Shown here piece by piece: positions 18,590-26,887 of a stretch of 64,000 bases of DNA. The position numbers and the translations under genes were made by a program. This stretch comes from an uncultured Ulvibacter sp. GTDB lineage: Bacteria > Bacteroidota > Bacteroidia > Flavobacteriales > Flavobacteriaceae. The first letter of the stretch is position 1. Every line of letters starts with the position of its first letter. The notes beneath the pieces were generated by a model. That model made no database searches, was not told where the DNA came from, and was given only the letters and a program-made list of their open reading frames with translations. The stretch spans positions 1-64,000 of the forward strand of contig CALKCP010000006.1 in assembly GCA_938083445.1 (NCBI GenBank), read 5' to 3'.

Positions 18590-19654
18590 TTAGTTTTTAA
18601 TGTTAGACAAGGGGACAATAGGAATGTATATTTCGGTTAGCCAATCGGCAGGATTCGCAGTGAGGTTTGGATCATTTCGGTATACTTCAAACATCTTTGC
18701 TCTTGGGTGTCTTTGTAAGTTATTTGTTCGCATATATTCATTGGCTTTGTTATAGGCAGTTTCTAAACGAGTATAATTCCCTTTTAAGGTTGTTTTGAGT
18801 GCCACTGTCTGAGGCATATACCCACAAAGGATCGTACTTCCAATCGGTGTTGTCACCTTGTTTTCTATGGGAATGCAAGTCGAATATATAGCAGATGCAT
18901 TCATCGTGTCAATGTCATTGTAAATCGTAAAAGGCATTCCTGTTATTTGCAAATTATTTTTAGTCATAAAATCGCTAACTTCTTCAAATAACGATCCCAT
19001 TTTTAAACCGATATCAGCTATTTTAGAGGCGCTTGCAGTATACAGGTAAAAGCCTCCGTTATACTCAGTAACCCCGTCAACGTTAATTACAAAGGCATTT
19101 ATTTTTTCGATTACAACCTCGTCAAGGTTTGAGAGTCCCTTAGGAAAAAGAATTCCAACTCTTGCAACTATATTGGGCGCACTGAAGGACATAAGAATTT
19201 TTTCTAAGAATGGAGGATCTCCCTTAATACCCCAAACCACTTTCGTTTGACCTTTTGTTTCGGTTTCCTCTAACCTCCAATACACCTCGCTTTTGGAATC
19301 TCCTAGTAGTGTTTCAATCGAAATTTCTTGATATATCTCCTTTAGTGGAATTACCTTTTTGGTTTCTATCGAAACATTGCCAAGTGCTTCATGTTTGCTT
19401 TTCCATGAATACGTAGCACCCGTTCCTTCACTTTTTTCAGATTGTGATATTTGAATATTTGAATCAATTTGAATCCAAGGCCCCCAGTTTTGCCAATTTT
19501 TAAAATCTTTTATTTGGTTATAAATAACCTCTGCCGGAGCATTGATAATCTTCGTTTCAGAAACGTCAAATTTACTGTCTTTGGTTCCGAAAAATAGAGC
19601 GCTACCAATTAGAAATAATAATGTGAGAAATGTTAAATATTTAATGAACTTCAT
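18590..19654 (-). CDS. SRPBCC (polyketide-cyclase-like) plus GyrI-like effector-binding protein
   Basis: A 354-residue protein. One N-terminal membrane segment (about 7-24) is followed by a START/SRPBCC-like domain (about 30-170: INAPAEVIYNQIKDFKNWQNWGPW) and then an AraC-effector-binding/GyrI-like domain (about 195-345, MGSLFEEVSDFMTKNNLQITGMPFTIY, LQRHPRAKMFEVYRNDP). Both folds bind hydrophobic or drug-like ligands, but no DNA-binding domain is present. It is co-transcribed with crcB. Ligand and role are unknown; a membrane-tethered small-molecule binder is an inference. Confidence 0.75.
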   Translation of the reverse strand: MKFIKYLTFLTLLFLIGSALFFGTKDSKFDVSETKIINAPAEVIYNQIKDFKNWQNWGPWIQIDSNIQISQSEKSEGTGATYSWKSKHEALGNVSIETKKVIPLKEIYQEISIETLLGDSKSEVYWRLEETETKGQTKVVWGIKGDPPFLEKILMSFSAPNIVARVGILFPKGLSNLDEVVIEKINAFVINVDGVTEYNGGFYLYTASASKIADIGLKMGSLFEEVSDFMTKNNLQITGMPFTIYNDIDTMNASAIYSTCIPIENKVTTPIGSTILCGYMPQTVALKTTLKGNYTRLETAYNKANEYMRTNNLQRHPRAKMFEVYRNDPNLTANPADWLTEIYIPIVPLSNIKN

Positions 19655-19794
19655 TGTGATAAAGGAGTTAATACAGCAGGCTAAATATACACAATTTTTG
19701 GACGCTTTGATGTGCTGTGAACAAACCTCAATATTATTTTATTGTACTTAAAAAGTGAAGCTTCTCAAATTAAAAAAGAAGTCTATTATTTTGC

Positions 19795-19802
19795 TACATT
19801 TG
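19795..19802 (+). promoter_or_regulatory. Bacteroidetes -7 promoter element
   Basis: TACATTTG, exact TAnnTTTG match, 21 bases before the ATG at 19824. It supports 19824 as the start over an in-frame codon at 19755. Confidence 0.45.
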
Positions 19803-19823
19803 TGTGAACTAAAAATTATTAAA

Positions 19824-21863
19824 ATGAAGAACTTTTTATTTGTAGCTATTGCCATGAGCTCTGTGTTTTTATTTTCTTGTAAAGAAGAACAGAAAGATGC
19901 AAAAACAGGAGAAGTAACAGAGGTGAAATCGGATGACTTTAACTACTTAGTAGAACAATTTGCCGACATTAAGGTATTGCGCTATCAGATACCGAGTTGG
20001 GACGATTTGACCTTGAAGGAACAAAAACTAGTGTATTACCTTACCCAAGCCGGTTTGGAAGGACGGGATATTATGTGGGATCAAAACTACCGCCACAACC
20101 TTGCGATAAGAAAAGCGCTTGAAAGTGTTTATACAGGATATGCTGGTGATAAAACAGCAGAAGACTGGAAAAACTTTGAAACGTATATGAAACGAGTTTG
20201 GTTCTCAAACGGAATACATCATCACTATTCTAATGATAAGTTTACACCAGCCTTCTCATCAGATTATCTAAAAGGACTATTGGCCGATACAAACACAAGG
20301 CTTGAAGGTGAAGCTTTTGATGTAATCTTTAATGATAAGGATTCAAAAAAGGTAAATCAGTCAAAAGGGGTTGATAATGTTGCACTCTCAGCCGTTAACT
20401 TCTATGGGCCCGATGTTACTAGTGCCGATGTTGAAGCTTTTTATAAAGAAAAAAAATCTCCGAACCCTGATAAACCATTGTCGTATGGTTTGAATTCTCG
20501 TTTGGTGAAAGAAAATGGCGAATTAAAAGAGCTGGTATACAAATCTGGAGGGCTTTTTGGACCAGCGATTGACAGTATTGTCGAATGGTTAGAAAAAGCA
20601 CAAGGCGTTGCAGAAAATGAAGCGCAAGGTGAGGCTCTAGGTTTGCTAATTAAGTATTACAAAACAGGAGATTTACAAACTTGGGACGATTATAATGTGG
20701 CTTGGACTGCCGCTACCGATGGAAATATTGACTATATCAATAGCTTTATTGAAGTGTATAACGATCCGTTGGGTTATAGAGGTTCCTATGAGTCAATAAT
20801 TCAAATAAAAGATTTTGACATGTCTGAGAAAATGGCTGTCTTATCTGAAAACGCGCAATGGTTCGAAGACAATTCTCCTTTAATGGAAGCGCATAAAAAA
20901 GAAACTGTAGTTGGTGTAACCTATAAGGTTGTGAATGTTGCGGGTGAAGCAGGAGATTCATCTCCAAGCACTCCAATAGGGGTTAATTTGCCAAATGCAA
21001 ACTGGATTCGTGCTTCCGTTGGTAGTAAATCTGTTTCTCTGGGTAATATCATTCATGCCTATAACAATGCTGGAAGTTCAGGTCGTTTAAAAGAATTTGT
21101 GAATTCAACTGAAGAGTACGAAAATGAAAAGGCGTATGGACAACTAGGCGATAAATTGCATACAGCCTTGCACGAGGTAATTGGCCATGCATCTGGACAA
21201 CTAAACCCAGGTATAGGTGAAACAAAAGAAACTTTAAAGAATTATGCTTCCACATTAGAGGAAGGCCGTGCAGACTTGGTTGGATTGTACTATTTATACA
21301 ATCCGAAATTACAAGAATTAGGATTGGTTGAGGACTGGAGAAAAATAGGAATGACAGCCTATGATGGATATATCCGAAATGGTTTAATGACTCAATTAAT
21401 TCGATTAAAATTAGGAGATGATGTTCAAGAGGCACACATGGTGAACCGACAGTGGGTTTCGGCTTGGGCATATGAAAAAGGAAAAGCCGATAATGTGATT
21501 GAAAAAGTAAGTCGAGACGGAAAGACGTATTTCAAAATTAACGATTATGAGAAATTACATGATTTGTTCGGACAGCTGTTAAGAGAAACCCAACGTATTA
21601 AGTCTGAGGGTGATTTTGCTGCTGTAGAAGCCTTGGTAGAGGGATATGGTGTTAAAGTAGATCAGGCAATACACGCTGAGGTTTTAGAGCGCGACAAGCA
21701 ATTTACAGCCGCACCCTATAGTGGGTTTGTAAATCCGGTGATTGTTCCAGCCATGAACGATGCAGGAGAGATTGAGAGTTTTACAATCGAACAACCTGAA
21801 TCCTTTGAATCACAAATGCTTGACTATACTAAGAATTATAGTAATTTGATGCATTTGAAATAG
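19824..21863 (+). CDS. Dipeptidyl-peptidase III family zinc peptidase (M49), lipoprotein
   Basis: A 679-residue zinc exopeptidase that removes dipeptides from peptide N-termini. The M49 zinc motif HEVIGH lies at 450-455 and the second motif EEGRAD at 479-484, supplying the two His and one Glu ligands and the catalytic Glu451. An N-terminal lipobox (VFLFSC) after a short hydrophobic segment indicates membrane anchoring, unlike cytosolic eukaryotic DPP III. The start at 19824 gives a clean lipoprotein signal and follows a TAnnTTTG element. It is followed by a strong terminator, so it is probably monocistronic. Likely role: peptide scavenging in the periplasm or on the surface. Confidence 0.9.
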   Translation: MKNFLFVAIAMSSVFLFSCKEEQKDAKTGEVTEVKSDDFNYLVEQFADIKVLRYQIPSWDDLTLKEQKLVYYLTQAGLEGRDIMWDQNYRHNLAIRKALESVYTGYAGDKTAEDWKNFETYMKRVWFSNGIHHHYSNDKFTPAFSSDYLKGLLADTNTRLEGEAFDVIFNDKDSKKVNQSKGVDNVALSAVNFYGPDVTSADVEAFYKEKKSPNPDKPLSYGLNSRLVKENGELKELVYKSGGLFGPAIDSIVEWLEKAQGVAENEAQGEALGLLIKYYKTGDLQTWDDYNVAWTAATDGNIDYINSFIEVYNDPLGYRGSYESIIQIKDFDMSEKMAVLSENAQWFEDNSPLMEAHKKETVVGVTYKVVNVAGEAGDSSPSTPIGVNLPNANWIRASVGSKSVSLGNIIHAYNNAGSSGRLKEFVNSTEEYENEKAYGQLGDKLHTALHEVIGHASGQLNPGIGETKETLKNYASTLEEGRADLVGLYYLYNPKLQELGLVEDWRKIGMTAYDGYIRNGLMTQLIRLKLGDDVQEAHMVNRQWVSAWAYEKGKADNVIEKVSRDGKTYFKINDYEKLHDLFGQLLRETQRIKSEGDFAAVEALVEGYGVKVDQAIHAEVLERDKQFTAAPYSGFVNPVIVPAMNDAGEIESFTIEQPESFESQMLDYTKNYSNLMHLK

Positions 21864-21879
21864 CAGATACTTCAAGATA

Positions 21880-21917
21880 AAAAAAGCCTCCTTATGAAAA
21901 TAAGGAGGCTTTTTTTT
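21880..21917 (+). terminator. Intrinsic terminator of the DPP III gene
   Basis: AAAAAAGCCTCCTTA (21880-21894) pairs perfectly with TAAGGAGGCTTTTTT (21901-21915), loop of six bases, then more Ts. The symmetry lets it act on the convergent small gene as well. Confidence 0.92.
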
Positions 21918-21947
21918 AAATAATAAGCTTGAGAAGCTATGTAATTA

Positions 21948-22136
21948 TCATCCTTTTAAGTAGGTCTTAATAGCCATTAGAATTAGCACGAAGGCTATAA
22001 AACCGAGTAATACCCACAAACTGCCTCCGTAATATTTTTTGTGTAATTTTTTATCTTTTCGGTAACTATAGACTATAATTATGACAAAGGCAATCACAAA
22101 AAATAAAGCGAAAATCATCTGACCAGTACTAAACAT
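21948..22136 (-). CDS. Small two-helix membrane protein
   Basis: A 62-residue protein with two hydrophobic helices (about 6-24 and 42-58) separated by a basic loop (YRKDKKLHKKYYG). It is typical of small flavobacterial membrane proteins of unknown role. It starts at ATG 22136, reads towards the DPP III terminator, and is divergent from the MazG-like gene. No family name can be given; the regular hydrophobic/basic pattern makes it probably real. Confidence 0.6.
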   Translation of the reverse strand: MFSTGQMIFALFFVIAFVIIIVYSYRKDKKLHKKYYGGSLWVLLGFIAFVLILMAIKTYLKG

Positions 22137-22207
22137 AAATTTGTAGTTTTATAGCATGTAAAAATACGATACTAATTTAAAAGGGAACCGCCTTGGCGGA
22201 CATAAAT

Positions 22208-22594
22208 ATGAAAAACAAAATAGGAGCCGTTCATAAATTTCATACAGCGTTTGGTCTAGGGATAGAGAACAACCCAACTGCAGCGTTAGACGCGAAGAAG
22301 AATTTATTGCGTTTTGAGCTTATGCGCGAGGAAAATGAAGAATATTTAGAGGCGGCTAATAATAAAGATCTGGTTGAGGTGGCCGACGCTTTAGGCGATA
22401 TGCTCTACATCTTATGTGGAACCATTATAGAGCATGGGATGCAAGATAAAATAGAGGAGGTCTTTAATGAAATTCAGCGTTCCAATATGAGTAAATTAGG
22501 CGCCGACGGGAAGCCAATCTATCGGGAAGATGGCAAGGTGTTAAAAGGCCCAAATTATTTTAAACCGAATATCAAGGAGATATTAGAAAAGTAA
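22208..22594 (+). CDS. MazG-like/PRA-PH superfamily nucleotide pyrophosphohydrolase
   Basis: A 128-residue all-alpha protein. The EExxE motif is at 41-45 (REENEEY) and the ExxD partner at 57-60 (EVADALGD, with Asp64), which bind Mg2+ in all-alpha NTP pyrophosphohydrolases. The C-terminus YREDGKVLKGPNYFKPN resembles the subgroup annotated as phosphoribosyl-ATP pyrophosphohydrolase-like or Cof-family-linked proteins. The ATG at 22208 is preferred over a TTG at 22193. Substrate (dNTP house-cleaning or a phage-type MazG role) is not determined. Confidence 0.8.
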   Translation: MKNKIGAVHKFHTAFGLGIENNPTAALDAKKNLLRFELMREENEEYLEAANNKDLVEVADALGDMLYILCGTIIEHGMQDKIEEVFNEIQRSNMSKLGADGKPIYREDGKVLKGPNYFKPNIKEILEK

Positions 22595-22723
22595 ACAATT
22601 TGGTTTAATCGTTTTATTGGGAAGTTTTTGAGCCGTGTAGTTGAGTGATGAGAAATAGTACTTTTTAAACTACGATTACACGCCTCATCAAATAAACGAA
22701 TCAACTTTTTTACTCTTCAATAA

Positions 22724-23809
22724 TCAATCAACAACCTCATATCGCCAGCCGAAAGTATCTTCACTTCGATTGTATTGTATGTCTGTCAGCTCCTTTTTAA
22801 ACTTCGCTGAAAAACCCGAAGCTGTTGGTGGTAAATTGTAAATAACGTTTTTATAACCGAAGGCATTTACAGGGCTCACGACGGCGGCTGTTCCTGCTCC
22901 AAATATTTCTTTCAACGAACCATCTTTAGCAGCTTCAATAAGTTCAGAAACTTCAATTGGCCTCACTTCAATTTGCACCCCGTCTCTTTTGGCAAGCTCA
23001 ATGATACTTTTACGGGTAATGCCATCAAGGATTCTTTCGCTCGTTGGGGCTGTTATGAGGGTGTCATTAATTCGGAAGAATAGATTCATGGTTCCTGCTT
23101 CTTCCATATACTTGTGTTCGTTGGCATCTGTCCAAATCACTTGATCAAAACCTCTCTCTTTCGCCAGGTGAGTGGGGTAGAATTGCGCGCCATAATTTCC
23201 AGCTGCTTTGGCAGCACCAGCACCACCATCGGCTGCGCGGCTATAGTGCTCTGCAATTTCAACTTTTACGTCACCTGTATAATAAACATTCACAGGCGAT
23301 AGGATGATCATAAATTTGTATTCGTCAGATGGCGAGGCAGAAACACCTGGCTGGGTTGCAATAACGAAGGGGCGGATATAGAGTGAATTGCCAATTCCTG
23401 GTTTTACCCAGTCTTTGTCAAGGTTGAGAAGTTTGTTTAGTGCCTCAAAGAACAACTCTTTTGGGAATTCAGGGATCGCCATTCTTACCGACGATTTGTT
23501 TATTCTTATTTGATTTTCATCGGGTCTAAAAAGAAAGACTTTTCCTTGGTCATCCTTATACGCTTTCATGCCCTCAAACACTGCCTGACCATAATGAAAA
23601 ACTTTTGCTGATGGTGAAATGGTTAGGTCGCCATAGGGCCTAATGATAGGATTTTCCCAGCTTCCATTTTTGAAATCGCATTCAAACATATGATCAGAGA
23701 AATCTTTGCCAAAAACAAGATTTTCGAAATCGATATCATTTATTTTTGTTTTGGATGTTTTTTGAACCTTAATTTGTTCTTGATTTGTATTGCCCATCTC
23801 ATCTTTCAT
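22724..23809 (-). CDS. ilvE: Branched-chain amino acid aminotransferase
   Basis: A 361-residue PLP enzyme of fold type IV that transaminates leucine, isoleucine and valine with 2-oxoglutarate. The PLP lysine is Lys201 in GAAKAAGNYG. HYGQAVFEGMKAY (72-84), the signature EEAGTMNLFFRI and the C-terminal EIFGAGTAAVVSPV are all present. Length fits the larger bacterial/eukaryotic-type BCAT (BCAT2-like). A second Met at 23797 is an alternative start. Its product oxoacids feed branched acyl-CoA metabolism, the pathway in which IcmF acts, but the genes are not adjacent. Confidence 0.94.
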   Translation of the reverse strand: MKDEMGNTNQEQIKVQKTSKTKINDIDFENLVFGKDFSDHMFECDFKNGSWENPIIRPYGDLTISPSAKVFHYGQAVFEGMKAYKDDQGKVFLFRPDENQIRINKSSVRMAIPEFPKELFFEALNKLLNLDKDWVKPGIGNSLYIRPFVIATQPGVSASPSDEYKFMIILSPVNVYYTGDVKVEIAEHYSRAADGGAGAAKAAGNYGAQFYPTHLAKERGFDQVIWTDANEHKYMEEAGTMNLFFRINDTLITAPTSERILDGITRKSIIELAKRDGVQIEVRPIEVSELIEAAKDGSLKEIFGAGTAAVVSPVNAFGYKNVIYNLPPTASGFSAKFKKELTDIQYNRSEDTFGWRYEVVD

Positions 23810-23817
23810 TTAGAATG

Positions 23818-23845
23818 CAAAAATAGTCAAAATTTTAGGTACAAA
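23818..23845 (-). promoter_or_regulatory. Probable ilvE promoter
   Basis: On the minus strand TTTG (23845-23842), 16 bases, TATTTTTG (23825-23818). The -7 match is exact; spacing is a little short. It lies eight bases before the ATG at 23809, so the leader is very short or the Met at 23797 is used. Confidence 0.5.
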
Positions 23846-23908
23846 AAATGTAAAGATTTCATAATTTTACATTGTATTATGTTGTTATTAATTTCTAAAA
23901 TATTTGAG

Positions 23909-24418
23909 ATGAAAAATTTGTTTTATATGCTTGCCATTGCTCTGTTTGTAGGAAGTTGTAATGATTCTAAAAAAAATGAAACGGCTTCTGCTGAAAAGAC
24001 CGTTCAAGAAGCTACCTCTCAATATTTTGGCAATAAAATTGATGATATTGGAACATTGTCAAGTATGGAAATTCAAGAAACCTATAAAAGCCTCAAGCCT
24101 GGTGATACTGTTGCGGTAAAATTTAAATCTGAAGTAAATTCTGTTTGCCAAAGCAAAGGATGTTGGATGCGCATGGATATGGGAGAAGAGGAAGCAATGG
24201 TTAAATTTAAAGACTATGGTTTCTTTATGCCAAAAGATATTGCAGGACGGGAAGTAATTGTAGACGGTTTTGCCTTTATAGAAGAAGTAAGTGTTGAAGA
24301 TCAGCGACATTTCGCAGAAGATGCTGGAAAACCTTTAGATGAAATTGCCGCCATTACAGAGCCGAAAAGAACGCTTTCATTTACCTCATCTGGAGTGCTT
24401 ATTCCAGAGATTCAATAG
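23909..24418 (+). CDS. DUF4920 lipoprotein
   Basis: A 169-residue protein with a signal peptide and lipobox (FVGSC, Cys17). The DUF4920 core is visible: YFGNKIDD near the start, VCQSKGCWMRMD with two conserved Cys, and VIVDGFAFIEEVSVEDQRHFAEDAGK. The CxxxGCWM pattern suggests metal or disulfide chemistry, which I cannot confirm. Longer upstream frames overlap ilvE on the other strand and are not needed, because ATG 23909 gives a complete lipoprotein signal. It is followed after three bases by mnmD. Confidence 0.83.
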   Translation: MKNLFYMLAIALFVGSCNDSKKNETASAEKTVQEATSQYFGNKIDDIGTLSSMEIQETYKSLKPGDTVAVKFKSEVNSVCQSKGCWMRMDMGEEEAMVKFKDYGFFMPKDIAGREVIVDGFAFIEEVSVEDQRHFAEDAGKPLDEIAAITEPKRTLSFTSSGVLIPEIQ

Positions 24419-24421
24419 CTT

Positions 24422-25090
24422 TTGAAACGTGAATTTTTAATTACTGGAGATGGGTCTGTAACCATTCATATACCAGAATGGAATGAGCAATACCATTCAA
24501 AGCACGGTGCCATTGCTGAAGCGGTTCATGTTTTTATTAGTGCAGGCTTGACTCATTGGATGAGTGAAAATGATAGCAAGGAGGTCTCAATTTTAGAAAT
24601 CGGATTTGGAACTGGACTCAATGCTTTTTTAACCTCACTGGAATCCAGTAAAAAAGACCTACAAATAAATTATTCTGGAATTGAAGCGTATCCGATTTCT
24701 GAAGAAGAGATAGCGCATTTAAATTATGCTGCCATGCTGGATGCCTCAGAAGAAACGTTTCTTAAACTGCATCAAGTAAGTTGGGGAAGTGCCTCGCAAA
24801 TAAATCGAAATTTTACCCTTACAAAACGGAAGCAGTTTATTTCAGAAATAAAGGATTCTGATGGTTATAACATCATCTTTTTTGACGCTTTTGGTGCTAG
24901 GGTGCAGCCCGAATTATGGACAGAAACCGTTTTTAAGCTCATGTTCGATGCCCTAAAACCAAAGGGAGTACTTGTAACCTATTCTGCAAAAGGCAGTGTT
25001 CGAAGAGCTATGTTGGCTGTTGGCTTTGTGGTTGAACGATTGCCCGGACCTCCTGGTAAACGTGAAATGCTACGTGCTACAAAGGTTTAA
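24422..25090 (+). CDS. mnmD: tRNA 5-methylaminomethyl-2-thiouridine methyltransferase MnmD
   Basis: A 222-residue SAM-dependent methyltransferase (former DUF752), equivalent to the methyltransferase half of MnmC. It converts nm5s2U to mnm5s2U at the wobble base of certain tRNAs. ITGDGSVTIHIPEWNEQYHSKHGA at the N-terminus is family-typical. The SAM loop is LEIGFGTGLNAF (about 57-68) and FFDAFGARVQPELW the catalytic-side motif. No FAD oxidase half is attached. The start appears to be TTG at 24422: the conserved N-terminus begins right there and no ATG fits. It is probably co-translated with the DUF4920 gene. Confidence 0.9.
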   Translation: MKREFLITGDGSVTIHIPEWNEQYHSKHGAIAEAVHVFISAGLTHWMSENDSKEVSILEIGFGTGLNAFLTSLESSKKDLQINYSGIEAYPISEEEIAHLNYAAMLDASEETFLKLHQVSWGSASQINRNFTLTKRKQFISEIKDSDGYNIIFFDAFGARVQPELWTETVFKLMFDALKPKGVLVTYSAKGSVRRAMLAVGFVVERLPGPPGKREMLRATKV

Positions 25091-25163
25091 AACGCGCTCA
25101 TAATCTTGCGTTAATATTCAAGGTCTTCTGAAGTGAAACGATTAATTTTATCTAAAATATTTA

Positions 25164-26075
25164 ATGAAAATCTTAATAACCGGTGCGACAGGATTAATTG
25201 GTAGAGAGCTTGTAAAACAGTGCAATGCCGATGGTATTTCTGTGCATTACTTTACAACAAGAAAATCGAAGATTGAAAATCGTTCCAAGTATCGCGGTTT
25301 TTATTGGAACCCCATCGAAAATGACATAGATGTAGCGGCTTTTGAAGGTGTCTCAGCTATTATTAATTTAGCCGGTGCTAACATCGGAAAAAGATGGACA
25401 AAAAGCTACAAAACTGAAATTCTTGAAAGTAGAACCATACCGGCAGACCTTATTTTTAAGACACTCCAAAAACTAGATCATTCTATATCTCATTTTATTT
25501 CTGCTAGTGGTGTTAGTGTCTATCCAAGGTCAGAAACCGATGCATACACCGAAGATACTATTGAGGTCGATACTTCTTTTTTAGCAGATGTCGTAAAGGC
25601 ATGGGAGGCCAGTGCAGATCCGTTTAGAAGTTTAGGCATGAAGGTTTCTATTGTGCGCACAGGAATGGTTCTTGCCAAGGATGGGGGCGTTTTTCCAAAA
25701 CTGGCACAAACGGTTAAATTAGGGTTGGGAGCCCCATTAGGAAGTGGAAATCAATGGCAATCCTGGGTTCATTTGAATGATGCAGCCAGCATATACCTGC
25801 ACGTATTGACTCATAAATTGGAAGGAATTTATAACGCCGTGGCACCAAATCCTGTAACGAATAGGGCACTTAATAAAGAAATTGCGGCACATGTGGGCGC
25901 CCCTCTTTGGTTGCCGAAAGTGCCGTCCATTGTCCTAAAATTGATGCTTGGTGAGATGGCAATACTGGCTTTGGAAGGTCAGTTAGTGCGTTCGAAAAAA
26001 TTAGAATTAAGTGGATACGAGTTTGCCTATCCAACTATTGAACTTGCCTGTGCAGATTTGCTTTCTGTTGATTGA
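25164..26075 (+). CDS. TIGR01777 family NAD(P)-dependent epimerase (YfcH-like)
   Basis: A 303-residue extended short-chain dehydrogenase. The Rossmann motif GATGLIG (7-13) is at the N-terminus, followed by NLAGANIGKRWT, SASGVSVYP and LGAPLGSGNQWQSWVHLNDAA, which define the TIGR01777/SulA-like subfamily. A C-terminal DUF1731 segment (APNPVTNRALNKEIA, LGEMAILALEGQLVRSKKLELSGYEFAYP) is complete. The canonical YxxxK catalytic pair is not obvious, as is usual in this subfamily. Substrate unknown. It is separate from mnmD by 73 bases. Confidence 0.88.
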   Translation: MKILITGATGLIGRELVKQCNADGISVHYFTTRKSKIENRSKYRGFYWNPIENDIDVAAFEGVSAIINLAGANIGKRWTKSYKTEILESRTIPADLIFKTLQKLDHSISHFISASGVSVYPRSETDAYTEDTIEVDTSFLADVVKAWEASADPFRSLGMKVSIVRTGMVLAKDGGVFPKLAQTVKLGLGAPLGSGNQWQSWVHLNDAASIYLHVLTHKLEGIYNAVAPNPVTNRALNKEIAAHVGAPLWLPKVPSIVLKLMLGEMAILALEGQLVRSKKLELSGYEFAYPTIELACADLLSVD

Positions 26076-26264
26076 TTTCACCTCAATTCTCTCAGTACAA
26101 TGAACCGTCTTATCTAGGCTTTAAGAAACGCATGTTAAAAAAAGAGTAGCAGCAGAGACATTGGGCTTTATTGCGGTTAGATGAGAGAATGTCGCGGCCT
26201 GTTGTTCCTCATTGATCGCATTTTTCTAAATCTAAGATTTTTATTAAAAATAATTAGGTGACAT

Positions 26265-26297
26265 TTTGACAATTATCGCGAATTGGCAGTACTTTTG
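26265..26297 (+). promoter_or_regulatory. grpE-dnaJ promoter
   Basis: TTTG (26265-26268), 21 bases, TACTTTTG (26290-26297): a full match to the Bacteroidetes consensus and spacing, 33 bases before the ATG at 26331. No heat-shock operator (CIRCE) is visible. Confidence 0.7.
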
Positions 26298-26330
26298 TAC
26301 CGTTCTAAAAAACAAAAATTATACTCATTT

Positions 26331-26885
26331 ATGAGCAGCAAAGATAAAAATAAGGATGTAGTGGTTGACGAAGAAGTTCAGTTAGAAGACCAGAATAAAT
26401 CGGAAAACACGCCTACTGAAGAGCCGGAAAATATAGACCCAATGGCTCAGTTAAAGACTGACTTGGGGGTTGAAAAAGATCGGTATTTAAGGTTATTTGC
26501 AGAATTCGAAAACTATAAAAAACGAACAGGGAGAGAACGGATTGAGTTGTTTAAGACAGCAAGTCAAGATGTAATGGTATCCATGCTTCCCGTTATAGAT
26601 GATTTTGACAGAGCCTTAAAAGAAATTGAAAAAAGCGGTGATTCTAGTGCTCTTTTGGGAGTTGAACTCATTAGCAATAAATTAAGAGAAACACTTCGTT
26701 CGAAAGGTTTAGAACCCATAGGAACTAAGAAGGGAGATACTTTCGATGCAGAAATACATGAGGCAGTAACTCAAATACCCGCACCAAGTAAAGACTTAAA
26801 AGGCAAGGTGATCGACGTTTTGGAGACCGGCTACACCTTAGGTGAAAAAGTAATACGCTACCCCAAAGTAGTAATAGGACAATAA
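26331..26885 (+). CDS. grpE: Nucleotide exchange factor GrpE
   Basis: A 184-residue cochaperone that releases ADP from DnaK. An acidic, disordered N-terminus (KNKDVVVDEEVQLEDQNKSEN) leads into the long dimerising coiled coil with the GrpE pattern FAEFENYKKRTGRERIELFKTASQDVMVSMLPVIDDFDRAL. The C-terminal beta-wing reads HEAVTQIPAPSKDLKGKVIDVLETGYTLGEKVIRYPKVVIG. ATG 26331 is chosen because the promoter lies directly upstream and an earlier in-frame start at 26283 would overlap it. dnaJ starts two bases after the stop, so the pair is a tight operon; dnaK is not in the window. Confidence 0.95.
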   Translation: MSSKDKNKDVVVDEEVQLEDQNKSENTPTEEPENIDPMAQLKTDLGVEKDRYLRLFAEFENYKKRTGRERIELFKTASQDVMVSMLPVIDDFDRALKEIEKSGDSSALLGVELISNKLRETLRSKGLEPIGTKKGDTFDAEIHEAVTQIPAPSKDLKGKVIDVLETGYTLGEKVIRYPKVVIGQ

Positions 26886-26887
26886 GT

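Noticed and set aside
19755-19823. Longer N-terminus of the DPP III protein
   Set aside because: A promoter element lies inside it, and ATG 19824 gives a clean lipoprotein signal peptide.
23690-23908. Longer N-terminus of the DUF4920 protein
   Set aside because: It would run antisense through the start of ilvE. ATG 23909 gives a standard lipobox.
26283-26330. Longer N-terminus of GrpE
   Set aside because: The -7 element TACTTTTG lies within it, so translation should begin at 26331.
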